Shown here in pieces: positions 23,581 to 35,111 of a DNA stretch of 64,000 nucleotides (position 1 is the first letter of the stretch; every line of letters begins with the position of its first letter). A model generated the notes under the pieces. It worked only from the letters and a program-made list of their open reading frames with translations. It ran no database searches and was not told where the DNA came from. Position numbers and translations under genes: made by a program. Source of the DNA: Moniliophthora roreri (lineage: Eukaryota > Basidiomycota > Agaricomycetes > Agaricales > Marasmiaceae); contig LATX02000187.1 of NCBI GenBank assembly GCA_001466705.2, positions 496,001 to 560,000 on the forward strand, written 5' to 3'.

Positions 23581-24089
23581 ACCCGGCGTTCACATGCTAA
23601 CGAAATTCGTGGGACACAAAGATACATGCACTTCTCCTGGCTGAAAGACTAATTCAGTGGAGGTCGATCCAGCGAAAAGGATATGCACTGCTCAAAGACA
23701 TCGGGAGCAATGACTTATAATAAATCGATCCGGAGCGATATAGCTTCCCAGTATTCGTGAATAAAGTCAATGGGGGTAACCGTCGCAACGTCTAATTCAC
23801 CCCACTCCTGTGGCGATTCATCATCGATTCAGACCACGCAAGCAATTCCAGGCTCAGCTGCCCCCATGCCGCCAACCTTCCCTCAAGTGCTTCCGTATCA
23901 TACTCTTTCACTCGTACCACAGGGACGCAATCGCACCTTCGTCCAGGAGGCACCTGCGAATCACAATTTTGAACAACGTCAGAATACACGCCATATAGCT
24001 ACATGCTAGTCGAGTGTTAACCCTACTGAGCCTTTCTAATGTAAAAAAGTAACCATGCGGTATCAGAGCGTTACGCGACATGCCATGAT
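23581..24089. other. intergenic between the two oxygenase copies
   Basis: About 510 bases, no conserved coding segment; presumably the promoter of copy 2. Confidence 0.35.
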
Positions 24090-27000
24090 GTGTGACCATT
24101 CGCGTCATGACTCATCGCCTGCCTATTTGTTTTTTACAACTCCGACTACTCACCCTTGGACCTCGAATTCCATATTCGACCGTTCATTTCAGGGATCACT
24201 CTTTGGTGGTCGATAACAGTAAACTCAAACTGCTTGATTCTCCCAAGATCTTCTCCGAATGTCGTTGGCTGCAACACATTCCGTGCGCTCTCACTCGATG
24301 ATCCTTTCGGAATGGGGGAACGGACCGTTGTAGACAAAGAAGTCAGGGATACATGGGAAATGGACGCCTCAAAGGTCAGTTTCGAGAACCCTGCGTGGAA
24401 GGCTTTCGTGATTCGAGTTGTTCATGATGTTTGTCGAGCATTGGGTGTGAACTTCAATGCTAGTCAACCTCGTTGTGAACTGTACAAGCTACTGTTATAT
24501 GAGACTGGATCACAGTGAGTTCCCTAAAAACTCATGGCTCTGTATCTCTAACGCCGATTATCCCAGTTTCCTCCCACATGTCGAGTGAGCTCTGCTTTTT
24601 TACCTCATGTATTGTTCTGATTCCGTATCAAGTACTGAAAAAACCGACGGAATGTTCGCCTCGATAATCATCCTACCCACCAGATTCACCGGCGGAGACG
24701 CTCACCTCTCCCACGGAAACGTCAGGACTGTCTTTGACTCGAGTAAGGGCAGTCTCACCGAAACAACGGTCCTTGCTTGGTACACAGATGTTATGCACGA
24801 AATCGTGAGGACTTTTTCGATTTAACTCGGTGACATACATCTTACCATGAAGCTCAGAAACCCATTACAAGTGGCTATCGTTTTGCTCTTGCATATAACC
24901 TCGTACACACAACCACCTCTTTACGGCCCTCTCTGTCAGATGGCAGCAACTCCTTTAGATTAATACGACACATTCTCCTTTCGTGGAAACAGCAGAAATC
25001 CAAGCCTCAAAAAATCGTATATGTGCTTCCATCACAAGTACTCGCGTGCCAACATGTCGTCAGGTGCACTGAAGGGTAAAGACGCGCATCTACTTGCCAT
25101 TGTTGACACTATTGCGAAAGAGTTAGGCTTCTATCTCGGTCTGGCCAATATTGAGCATAACGAAAAAGGTTATGCTGAAGATTATGACTATGGAGAAGAC
25201 GACGAGGATGTAACAATGGCTGAGGTAGCAGAGACTTCCACCAAAGTTGCACACCTGGTGAATCTAGAGGGACAACTCGTCAGTGAAGAGCTCGACGTCG
25301 AAGAAGAAGTGGAGACAATACCCGCTGTTCTGCGTAAGGCGTTCGACGGTGATGACTAGGACGATCAGGATTATGAAGGGTACATGGGCAATGTAGGTGC
25401 TGATTAAGAATCTTATATTCTTGATTAACACGCGATGATTTGTCAAAAGGGCGCAGGTTCTCTCGAGAGATGTGAGTATCATATTCAATCAGCACTTCTG
25501 TCATGTTGATCCGTTCTATCTGTAGTCTACAGGCGATCCGCACTCGTGATATGGCCCAAGTGGACGAGAATAGGCAAGGACCGCGGCGATCGACGCTCTC
25601 AGTACGCCCTCGAAACTCTCCGCTGCCTTCAAGGTCCAGAGCCAACAGAGGAGGAAAGCGGTTTATTCGACTATCTCTGTTGCTCTGCTAAGTACCTTCC
25701 GCCATCAATTACTGTACCTAAGCTTTTCCCTGCTGCTCGGCAATGGCGGAGCGTCGAACGTTGGTCCAAGCTTTCAAAAAGCTTTGTTGGCTCTCGCTTG
25801 TTAGCTGCATTGCCATTCGAGGAGGTCACCCAGGCGATATCCTTGTTTGGATTTGAAGGAATTAAATTAGGGTGAGCTGCAGCAAAGTATGATGTCGGTG
25901 GGGGATGCTGATTAACGTCCGTAGGCTAAAGGCAATGATTTTGCATGATCCTACAAACCAGGATCGCTTTCGATTTTTGGCGAAACTGCAAAGCTTGACA
26001 GACGAGCAACGATATGATACGTTGTCGTGCGATATCTCGATGTTTGTCTCGGAACTCAAGTCGGATTGTTTGGACAAAATCGGAGCCCCCATAATGGACG
26101 ATATTTCGCTACTCACATGCGAAACATTGTCTAACGGCGGTGCGAGGAGATTGAAGGATGGGTAAGTTGACTTGTATACATTTTCCGTTTGCCCCTGACG
26201 CTGTAGAACAGGTTACTTCCACAGCTGAAGAACCTGGCCTCTACGGATGTACTGGAGGCCTTTGTTTCTCATTTGCAGTCGATTATAGGCACCCAGGACT
26301 CAAGGCAAGAGGAGGTCATTATCCTCAGAGAGGTGGTCAGGGATATACTTGCCGTCTTACTGGACAAACTCGATTTTTTCAAGCTTTACGTTGCTCCGAC
26401 ACCACGTTATTCATGGAGAGCACCAGAACCGCAAGGTAAACCGGACGTTGCGATGAAGTTCATCAAGCAGTGCCTCGACTCCGATAACATGCATCTCGCT
26501 GCGGATGCACTGGAACGCATGATGGACGTATGTGGACAACTAGATGAGATTTCCCGCATCCGCACGAAGACGGTCCTCTTGCCATTGGTCCCCCTTCTGA
26601 GCCAGGATTTGAAATCACGTTCCCCACGTCCAGACCTCCCTCTCTCAAAGCTCAGCGAGACATCGGTGAAGTGTTCATTAGAGATTTTGGACTCGAAGGG
26701 AGGGAGGTTCAGTCGTGAAGACTTCAGTCCGATCGTGAATGCTGCGATCATTGGAGATAACGCTACACTCTTGATGTCCACGTCAGTTTCTTCTTCTCTA
26801 CTTTGCGCTCAGACTCAACGTTTTCTCTTCTACAGCGTTTTTCCGAAGGTCAAGAGCTATCCATGGAATGAGGCAAGCTGGAAAGCGGTCTTGGAAGAAG
26901 TACATGCTCATCGTAACGACCTCATTCTCCCAGAAGACTCGCCTTACTCGGTCTCAACTGTCATTACAGAGATGGTTCATGAATACGCACGTGAAGCCGT

Positions 27001-27817
27001 TCTGACAAGCATAAACATCTACAGGACGACATCCATCCCCGACGTACTGCAGTTTTCGCTAACGATAGGCGGGCCCGATTGTCTAGCGATTGTCCTGAAT
27101 CGACTCGTTGAGCCCACGCTGAAATCCCAATATGTATCTGGTACCCTGGTTCCGCTCATCCCAGAGCTCAAGAGATTGTCAAATGCGAATGGCATACCTC
27201 TACATTCCGAACCATTCGCATCGACCTTGCGGAAGATTATGAAAGGTTGGATCGAGAAGGTCATGGGTCCAAAACCGGACGACGCGGCGGCGCAGCCTTT
27301 ACTCGCAAAGCTAAATCGTTGGACATGTGGCGATGCTTATTGCAGACAAGTTCGCCAGTTCCTGACCTCCAAGCCTGATCGCATGCTTTGCCTGGATCGC
27401 ATTGGTGCACCCTCGTAGAAACACGTCGAGAGGTGTATCTCAAGCAGTGCTTACGGGACTGCTACGTCCGAGATGATTTCCACCGTACCTTGAGGCCTGA
27501 AGATAACCAAGGCGGACACTCTTTTCAGACCGAGACAATGGAGGGCCGATCGGCAAAAAGGCTATTCTCTTCTGAGGAGCATTGGGGACGACGATCTGTT
27601 GAGGAGGGTATGGGGGGATCAACTACCTGCACTGTTGAACATGTTGGCAGGAGTGCGAATCTCATCGCAACTTGGGGCTGGCCTTGTTGGTCAAGTGCGA
27701 ACAACGCAGGTCTCTAACGTGGCAACTTCAAGCCAACCTGGTGCTAGTAACTCTGCCCCAGTGGTTACCCCCGCGAAACGGAAAATTATGGAGGTCATCG
27801 ACCTCACTAGTCCTTGA
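24090..27817 (+). pseudogene. Large 2OG-Fe(II) oxygenase-family gene, copy 2, interrupted
   Basis: Member of a large agaricomycete family (about 1,000 residues) with an N-terminal Fe(II)/2-oxoglutarate dioxygenase domain. Visible: GERTVVDKEVRDTWEMD; SQPRCELYKLLLYETGS; an 18-nt microexon (24567-24584) giving HFLPHVD with the iron-binding HxD; KTDGMFASIIILPTRFTGGD; the distal iron His in WYTDVMHEI; GYRFALAYNL with the probable 2OG-binding Arg; KGKDAHLLAIV; DYEGYMGN; GDRRSQYALETLRCLQGPEP; and a helical C-terminal half with CGDAYCRQVRQFL. The end, KRKIMEVIDLTSP, resembles a SUMO-interacting motif. Lesions: a +1 frame change between IVYVL and HKYSRAN near 25030, in-frame TAG at 25357-25359, TAG at 27416-27418, and TGA at 27491-27493. 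The N-terminal start is not resolved. Four independent breaks make a pseudogene more likely than sequencing error. Confidence 0.75.
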
Positions 27818-28088
27818 GTAGGGGATTTCTTGTGATTTCTTGGACCTTCAACATTCAACATCGCATATAATGCACGATATACTATGATAATGACCTACGT
27901 TACCCTACATGAAGCAGCTATCATGTACATGCTGTGTCGACTGCGTTTGACTGTCAAGAGCTGGGGTCGCGCACGGGCAGTGACGTCATCCGAACCATCG
28001 CACAAAATAGGTTTGGCATTGTAGACTCTTTCTTTCCTCCCACCACAACCTACTCACCTTCCTATTAACTCTCTAGCTTACAGGCGTT
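27818..28088. other. short intergenic region with promoter of the small membrane peptide
   Basis: About 270 bases; a pyrimidine-rich stretch (28030-28075) precedes the next start codon. Nothing else seen. Confidence 0.3.
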
Positions 28089-28471
28089 ATGGGGTACGCT
28101 CCATTTTTTTGCTGTCTCATTTTTCACTAACATCTCGTCTCAGCTGCATCGCGTCATGCCTTGCAGGTATGAAAACTGCTCTACCACATTGTAATGGTGC
28201 TCTTGAGCAATATTCGGTTTAACAGGGATATTCGAGTGTATTGGTGACACGATTGTTGCCATCATTTCATTTATTGCGGGAGTACTGGAGTGTATAGTCA
28301 CAAGTGAGTGTCCACACATGTCTTTTACGCATCATCGTGCTTATGATGTCGTCCCATAACATAGCTATCACCGATGTCCTTGTTTGTATCTTTGACTTCC
28401 TGACATGCGGGTGCTGTAGCCGGTACGTCTTGTACCTGCACGTTATTCGCCTTAGACTAAAGAACATGTGA
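28089..28471 (+). CDS. Small Cys-rich membrane peptide, basidiomycete-type
   Basis: Tiny multi-exon gene of roughly 70 residues. Joined exons read MGCIASCLAG, IFECIGDTIVAIISFIAGVL, ECIVT, TITDVLVCIFDFLTCGCCS. Donor/acceptor pairs: ATGGG|gtacgc; GCAG|gtatga; ACAA|gtgagt, each in consistent phase. The start MGC is an N-myristoylation/palmitoylation-like signal, and the rest is a hydrophobic helix pair ending in a Cys cluster (TCGCC). Similar short peptides with IF-IG-I-SFI-G and DxLTCGxC motifs occur in many basidiomycete genomes and are usually unannotated. The 3' end is either the read-through TGA at 28469-28471 or follows another intron starting at gtacgt (28421). Function unknown; membrane association is inference. 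Confidence 0.65.
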
Positions 28472-29732
28472 AGACATACGCGCGCATCAAGTACCGCTGT
28501 TTAGAAGGGGGTTCCAAGAATTGCCGCCTTCTTGGAACCCAGCACCGAATTTAGGCCACGAAATGATATCTTACGACCTTCAGGACCTTTATGATAGCGA
28601 TGCGTTATTTGTACAAGATGCTGTATGATATAATTGTTGCAATTGATCTCTTCGCAACTTGTATCGCTCAAACACTCCGCGACCGGCGCATAAACGATTC
28701 CGACAGAGGGGTTTTCCATATTACTTACAGATAAAGGTACGAGTGGCGGGGTGCGTCTTTGACCCCTTAACAGACTCTGACAGTGCTGATGGTTTGTCAA
28801 GGCTGAAACGAAGAGAAATCTATGGGAACCACACCTTTCAGCTCCATGACATTGTATATTCGGCATCCCTTCGCTTCTAATGCCAATGGGTGCATCTGTT
28901 GCAGAGATCCAGATGAATCGCTTGCATCAGGGGTTCTGCTCTTTCGATGATACTTCTCCATTTCGACCCGCGTCGGGTCCCTTGCTTAGCCAAGGTTGAT
29001 AGGTGCTTCTTTTGCACCGGTATCTTAGAATTCATTTTCCACGGTAAGTTGCGGCGATAGGAACACACCATGTTTGGAGTGGAAACACATAAGAAGCTTG
29101 ACATGATTGACAGACAGCTGGAATGAAAGCATTGACATAATGATTCCTTGGATTCTACTTAATACCAGATCCAAAAGTAGATCTCAATTGCAGCCTCCCA
29201 TGCTGGTCTCGCCGTTAGGACGCCGTCTGCATTATGAAGACGATTCGCTTGTCTAAACCATTGGCTGCAGCCAGCGCAGCGCAAGACTAGAAAGTCCGTC
29301 GTAGTACTGCGAGACTGCCGTCTAATATGCTATCCACTCGATCAACAATGATATGTACCCACATCGGAGTCCTCAATATTGATAGTTTTCTCTCCTAATA
29401 GAGTAGAACGGCAGCTGAGAAGAAAAAATTCATAAGTACGTGATTGGACAGTACTGCACATATCCTTTTTTGAACCGTGGCACTGCGTGACACACGGTGC
29501 TCTCACCTCGGCAACCATTAAGTTCGGATTGCGGCCTTTTCGAACTCTTTTCAAGCGCAAATCTGTATAAAAGCTTGTTCTTGCCATCATTTTGCCATGT
29601 TGGCCCTTTCCATCTATTATAGATTCCAGCTCAGCTTGCGCCTCCTGGTTTGCGCGTGGTATGAATTTCCACCACTTTAAGTGTGCAATCTTGACTCAAA
29701 TCGGTCCTCCCCACTGCCCAGCCACTCTTTAA
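28472..29732. other. intergenic stretch, nothing recognised
   Basis: About 1.26 kb. A 121-codon minus-strand frame at 28501-28866 begins with ATG but shows no conserved segment, and I do not call it. The last 100 bases are CT-rich and precede the SLATT gene. Confidence 0.35.
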
Positions 29733-30916
29733 ATGGATAACGAAAAGCCCACTGTACGCCCCGTGCCTTCAAGTCCGGCTCCGACTCCGGGACCTTCTTC
29801 TCAGTCCAATCCCCCGGCTTTAGGCAATCCCCCAGCGCAACCAGCTCCTGGCTCAAGTACCAATTTAGCTCCCGCGGAACTTACGACTCCGAGACCTATC
29901 TCTTTTACCCAAGGTCATTTTGTACCGACACCGATTCTCACCGCCCCGCCTCCGGCCAGAGTAGTTTCGGTCGATGAAAAACCTCATGTACATGGGGAGG
30001 TCACAAGCCAAAAGGCGGCTTCTTTGGATCGGGCAAGTACCTACGATCGGCGAATGACACCACTTCCTCCATTACCAGGTCATGGTAGCCCCGTCATTCA
30101 TGCAAGCCCAGTTGATGAAACAGGTGGCATGCTTCAACCTGGAGGCGCAATGCCAACGGATTTAGGAAGAATGGGCACAATGAACTCTAGGAGATCAAAC
30201 ATTGATTGGATTGTGCCTCAGCTAAAGGAAGCCAGGGAAGTGGTGAGTAGCCACGATCTCAGAGATTGACCTTGTCTGACCTATTATCATTGTATAGGCC
30301 TTTCGCCCTAAAACAGTCGGAGAACGTCTCGAACCTACGTTGATTCATGCCAAAGACGAGAAAGAAAAATTCGCTGCGAAAGCAAGACTTACTGGACTTG
30401 CCCTGAACATTGCTATCGGCAAGTTGCACATCATTCTCTCTTAAGAAGATTCTCTGAACGGATAGCATGTGTAGGTCTTCAGGTATTGCTGGGCGCTTTA
30501 ACAACTGGTCTCTCTGCTGTTACAACAGGTCGACAGGTATGAGTTTCTAGGATTGAAACATATCAACCCGAGCTTATTCGCACCGTCCGCAGACCTCCAT
30601 CGCGGTTTCCGTGTTAGGTGGCTTGTCGACACTTGTCGCGTCGTACCTGGCCAGAACTCGAGGGTCGAACGAACCTGAGCTTTCAATCGCGCGAACAAAA
30701 GATCTTGAACAATTCATCCGAGAATGCGAAGCTTTCAAACTGGACAAGGGGCATGAGAATGGGCATGATTATGATGCTCGGTTGGAACAGTTGAGGGCAA
30801 GATTCGAGGAACTGCTGGGGAATGCTAGTGGGTGAGTCTTCTTTGCATTTTTGTTGGTGCGCCTGTCCATGGGCTTTGATGTGCACAGGGAGCGGAAGTT
30901 GGCAACACCTGTATAA
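29733..30916 (+). CDS. SLATT-domain protein (fungal type, two-helix membrane protein)
   Basis: A long Pro/Ser-rich cytoplasmic N-terminus of about 150 residues (MDNEKPTVRPVPSSPAPTPG onward) leads to the SLATT_fungal domain. The domain reads IDWIVPQLKEARE, spliced to AFRPKTVGERLEPTLIHAKD, then RLTGLALNIAIG, first helix LQVLLGALTTGLSAVTTGRQ, and second helix SIAVSVLGGLSTLVASYLAR. A charged segment follows (ELSIARTKDLEQFIRECEAF) with a coiled-coil-like RLEQLRARFEELLG, ending ERKLATPV at 30914-30916. Five exons; donors at 30243, 30423, 30538 and 30832. The bacterial relatives (SLATT, two-TM effectors tied to SMODS/SLOG nucleotide-signalling conflict systems) are predicted pore formers; the fungal role is unknown. 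No SMODS or SLOG partner is seen nearby. Confidence 0.85.
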
Positions 30917-33602
30917 TTCTAATATCGGCGGTCAAGGACTATTCACCAGAATATTGTATTATACCCTGCGATAAATTTCTACTATCAGTACATCGCACCC
31001 CAATGCGGAGTAATTCAGATTTTCCGGGTTTCGGGACGGCAAGCCACTGGGAGCCTTCTGAAATAAAATGTACGGATCTCAGGCACTCTGTCCCTCTCTC
31101 CACACTACCTGTGATACAATTCGCTTGTTCAAAGGTTTTCTGGTAACCTTTGAATTCAATGCCCAGGCCGCCGTCTCTTGAATTGCCCCCTGTACACGGC
31201 CAGACGTTAATAGACGCCTTGTCTCAAAAGCCAATTGATACCCGACCTAAGATCTGGAAAGCAGCCCTTGTATGAAAACAGTTGGTAATTGCCCGGAATG
31301 ATCGAAAAACTTCAGACCGTGCCTCAAAAACTCATCCAGTGATAAAACAAATTACAGGGCAAGTCAGCCGGAGTTCCGTAAACCGCTTGGAACATTGGGT
31401 TGGTGAGCATGAGCACCCACAGGAAGGGAGCGTGAAGTGTTCAACAGTGACAGTTCATGATATGTAGTACCCGACGGTGGATGCAGGTGTGCAAGAAGCT
31501 GTCGACGGTGCCATGGAAGTCGTGAGTCCGGTTGCTGAATGGGCCTGCTTCGAACTCACCGGGAAATGCAGATATCTCACCCAGTTACAGAATGATGACA
31601 GGGCAAGGTTCCCAGGCCGTTTGATTGCTACAGAAAAGGGGAAGAGGAAGAACGCCGAACGTGAGGCTGCAGGTGCTGGTCGTGGTCGTGGTAGTGGAGG
31701 TGTTTTGACCTAAATGCCTATTATAAGTGAAAATTTGGCTCTATGGATATTCTGTAAATTATGCATACCTTTCCACGAAATTCTAACTGGTGTTGGTGAT
31801 GTATTGGGACGCGTCTTGGGAGAGGAGTTTTTGCTCCCGTCGGCGCGCAGAGGAAAGCGTGACCTGCTTATGTCAGGTTGGGATTCTGAGTTCAATTTTT
31901 TCACTCTTCGCTCTTCCACAATGTCATCGGTGTGTCATATCACTCCGAATGCCACTGGATGATAACTCTTCATATCTAAGCACGGTCTGCTTCCGGAAAT
32001 CTGGGTCAGTCTGTCAAGATTGGTTCAAGTACACGATAACAGCAAGACATGGTCCCAATTGGCGGGTTCCCTCCACTGTCGGTGTGGTTTCTGTCCTATC
32101 TCGAAGGGTGTATATATCTGATATTTGCAGGATACCACACTGCTACTCTTCCCAGAGTGTTTAGCAGCAGGAAAGCCGGGAATAGACCGCGTTTTTCCTT
32201 ACAGGATGAGTTTCATACAGACCGACATTCTACTCACCATGCTCTACTGACATATGTCTTTGTTCGCCAGGCCAGATCGGGTACTAGGTTGTTCTGTACT
32301 TTTCGCAGTCAGTCGGCTCACCTTCAAGCATGGTTTCCCCTTCCCGAATGCTCAAGAAGTTCAGCTTCATCTTCGCAAGTTGTTGTTCCCAAGCCCCGTC
32401 GCCTTCTTGTCTCAGGTGTCTGAACACTGATCAACCTCAACATATTATCAAGCTCACAATTTGATGTGTCATCGGCTTCAACTCTAATGTGTCTGGTCCA
32501 GCAAATTCTCAAAGTTACCCATGTCGATCTTCCCGCTCAAGTGGTTTCTCATGAAAACGGCAAGTTATCACTCTGGGGTGCGCTTGTCTTCAAGTCTCAC
32601 GCATCTTGTCAACAACATATCAAGTTCTTCAACTCCAGCAATTCCTCAAAATATGGAAATTGCTTTCTGCTCGACCAGCGTCTCATCAACACCTCCATCG
32701 CTGTTAAGACCTTCCTCAGGCTCCGCGTTATCATTACTGCAAGTTCATCAAACCCACCCTCAAGTGTGTTGACATCAATGCCGCAAGTTCTCATGTTCGA
32801 ACACTGTCTGTTTCAGTCCTTAGGTATCTCGTTTCACGGTATACATCAAATCGGTGCACCTTCATCTTTCCCTGTTAATGGCCTTGTGATAAACGCTGGT
32901 ACTGGTCAATCCAGAGCGCCGTCGTCAACACGGGGTGGAATTGGCGCCTCTCTGTCTCACTCAAGGGGAAGCCGACAGTGTGTTGTCAAGGTTGTCAAGG
33001 ACTTTTGTGCAATCACTTTAGCATGACAGGTGTAATGATACTTTTGTCGTCAATGTTCTCTTTCACCATGCTGATGATTTACTGATTGGGTTTGTGATGT
33101 GTGGTTTCACGGTTGGCATGCAGGGCTTTGGAGCAAGGGTCAGTTGGATTAGCAGTGCTGGAGAGTCTGTATTGTACCAGTGTAGCACGATTAATATAGA
33201 TTGCATAGTCGGTTTACAGTAAAAGCAGAAAGGAACGGGACTGGTATAGAACGGAAAGAGCCACCCGAAATGGTGTCATACTGGGTTAACACAACGCTTG
33301 TGAAACAATGGGTCTGAGCGTGACGGGTGCGGAATTGGAAATTCTATTTTTTTGAGCCTTGTGTGAACTGGGTGACGCAGGGCTTGAACCGGCTCTGTTC
33401 AAGCGTTGCTTGAGTGAACCTTCCGGCTGTGTACGAATCCATGCGCCTCCATCGATTGTTTCGGATTCTCATCAGAGATCGATCAACGCCTCCGGCCTCC
33501 ATATTTGCAATAGCGTAACTGATTGCGCGGAGACGCGTCGGGAAGATATAAGATAAAGAATCCGTCTTTTCCACTTGACTTACACCTTTCACTGCTCTCA
33601 AC
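30917..33602. other. 2.7-kb stretch without a recognisable gene
   Basis: Two open stretches exist but lack support: about 31160-31713 (from MPRPPSLELPPVHGQTLID to RKNAEREAAGAGRGRG, interrupted by stops at 31274 and 31465), and 32466-33026, a 186-codon frame without an early ATG and with no family resemblance. The region may hold rapidly evolving or decayed genes. Nothing resembling transposase, reverse transcriptase or RNA genes was seen. The last 60 bases form the aldo/keto reductase leader. Confidence 0.35.
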
Positions 33603-34889
33603 ATGCCCGTCAACCCAACCACCAAACTCAACACCGGCGCTGAAATGCCCACCGTCGGTCTCGGTATGCTTTTGCCTCTCTCTGTTTCTTCACTGAACAA
33701 CGCTGAACCTGACCGTCCGTTCCCAAGGTACCTGGAAGAGCGCACCAGGCGAAGTAGAGCATGCCGTGGAAGCGTGAGTCACCGACATCCCCAAGACGCT
33801 CTGATAGCTGACAATGAACAGTGCTCTGAGGAACGGGTACAAGCATATCGATACCGCCACTGCCTACAGCAACGAAGCCGAGGTTGCCCAAGGAATCAAG
33901 GCTTCCGGAGTACCCAGGGAGAGTTTCTTCCTTACTACCAAACTCAACAACCCCGACATGGGTCGTCCAAAGGAAGCTTTGGAGTATTCTTTGAAGCAGT
34001 TGGATACCCCATACCTTGACCTCTGTACGCAGTTCTTTTCGCGTTTCTTTGCCCTCGAGATTAACGACGTCGCTAGGGTTGATGCACTGGCCTGCACCAA
34101 TGACCAAGGACGGAAAGGCAGACCCCTCAGTACGTTACTCATTTTCTTGGCGAGGTCATGTTGTTCAACGAGAATTCAGATTGACTGGCTCGACACTTGG
34201 CATGAGATGGAAAAACTATACAAGGCGCACCCCGACAAGCTCAAGGCTATCGGAGTTTCCAACTTCTCTGTACCATACCTCGAGAGGCTTCTTGCCAACT
34301 CTGAGATTGTTCCTGCTGTCAACCAGATCGAGCTCCACCCGTGCGTGTTGACCTTTTACTTCTCCGTTCGATACTTACCATGTCCCTCTAGATCATGCCC
34401 TCAGCAGGAAGTTGTCAACTTTTGCACCAGCAAGGGCATCGTTGTAACTGCCTACTCCCCTCTCGGCTCTGACAATTCCCCATTGCTCAAGAACCCCGTC
34501 GTCAACAAGATCGCTGAGAAGTACGGTGTTGGCCCCGGAACAATCCTAATATCTCTTCAAGCCAACAGGCCAAACGTCAACGGTACGTGACCCCTATCAA
34601 TTCGAACTATTCCTTATCACCTCAAATCTCCTTTCCCCGTTATTTAGTGCTCCCGAAATCTGTCAAGAAGGAGCGTATCATCGGTGAGTAGTCGTTATAT
34701 GTTCGGAAAAACTTGGTTGGTTTTCTGATAACGAATTCATGTCGTGTAATAGCTAACTTCAAGGTCATCGACCTGACAGACGAGGAGATCAAAGAGCTCA
34801 ACGATATCTCCAAGACGTCGTCGTTCCGTGCTTGCCACCCAAGATGGACTGGATTCACGGATAACTTGGGGTTCACTGAGGCAGTTTGA
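33603..34889 (+). CDS. Aldo/keto reductase
   Basis: NADPH-dependent (alpha/beta)8-barrel reductase, about 310 residues, of the AKR type that includes fungal glycerol dehydrogenase/GCY1-like enzymes. Starts MPVNPTTKLNTGAEMPTVGL (ATG 33603), then TWKSAPGEVEHAVE. The catalytic tetrad is visible: Asp and Tyr in HIDTATAYSNEAEV, Lys in FFLTTKLNNPDMG, His in WLMHWPAPMT. Further signatures: KLKAIGVSNFSVPYLERLL, VPAVNQIELHP, VTAYSPLGS, and the cofactor-binding VLPKSVKKERI. Ends DNLGFTEAV with TGA at 34887-34889. Seven or eight introns; two are inside the catalytic region (after YLDL and after GKADPS). Catalytic residues are all intact. A 5' leader of about 50 bases follows an A/T-rich agatataagataaag element at 33544. 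Confidence 0.93.
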
Positions 34890-35111
34890 GAAGAAATTGC
34901 CAGCTATCATGGTTACCACACAAGAGGTTTGGTATCATTATAGATAATGTAGATACAAGTGTATATTTGTTCATGCAAAGAAGAAAGAAATTCTGTACTA
35001 GAATAGAATGAGCCTTGTCGCGACTCTAAACTCGCGTCTGATGGGATTCTGATATCACCGCGCGTCTGTTCTGTCTTCGCCTCTTCCCACCATCCTTCGA
35101 CATCACTCTTA

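Noticed and set aside
21825..27817. RIP-type mutation as an established cause of the stops
   Set aside because: Only two of the lesions fit C-to-T, and copy 1 mainly shows deletions. The data are too few.
28501..28866. A 121-codon minus-strand frame with ATG
   Set aside because: No conserved motif, no signal peptide, and composition like random frames.
32466..33026. A 186-codon plus-strand frame as a gene
   Set aside because: Starts with GTG rather than ATG, no splice context, no family similarity.
33365..33430. A B-box-like CGGTTCAAGCC on the minus strand, possible tRNA
   Set aside because: The T stem does not pair and no A box lies at the right distance.
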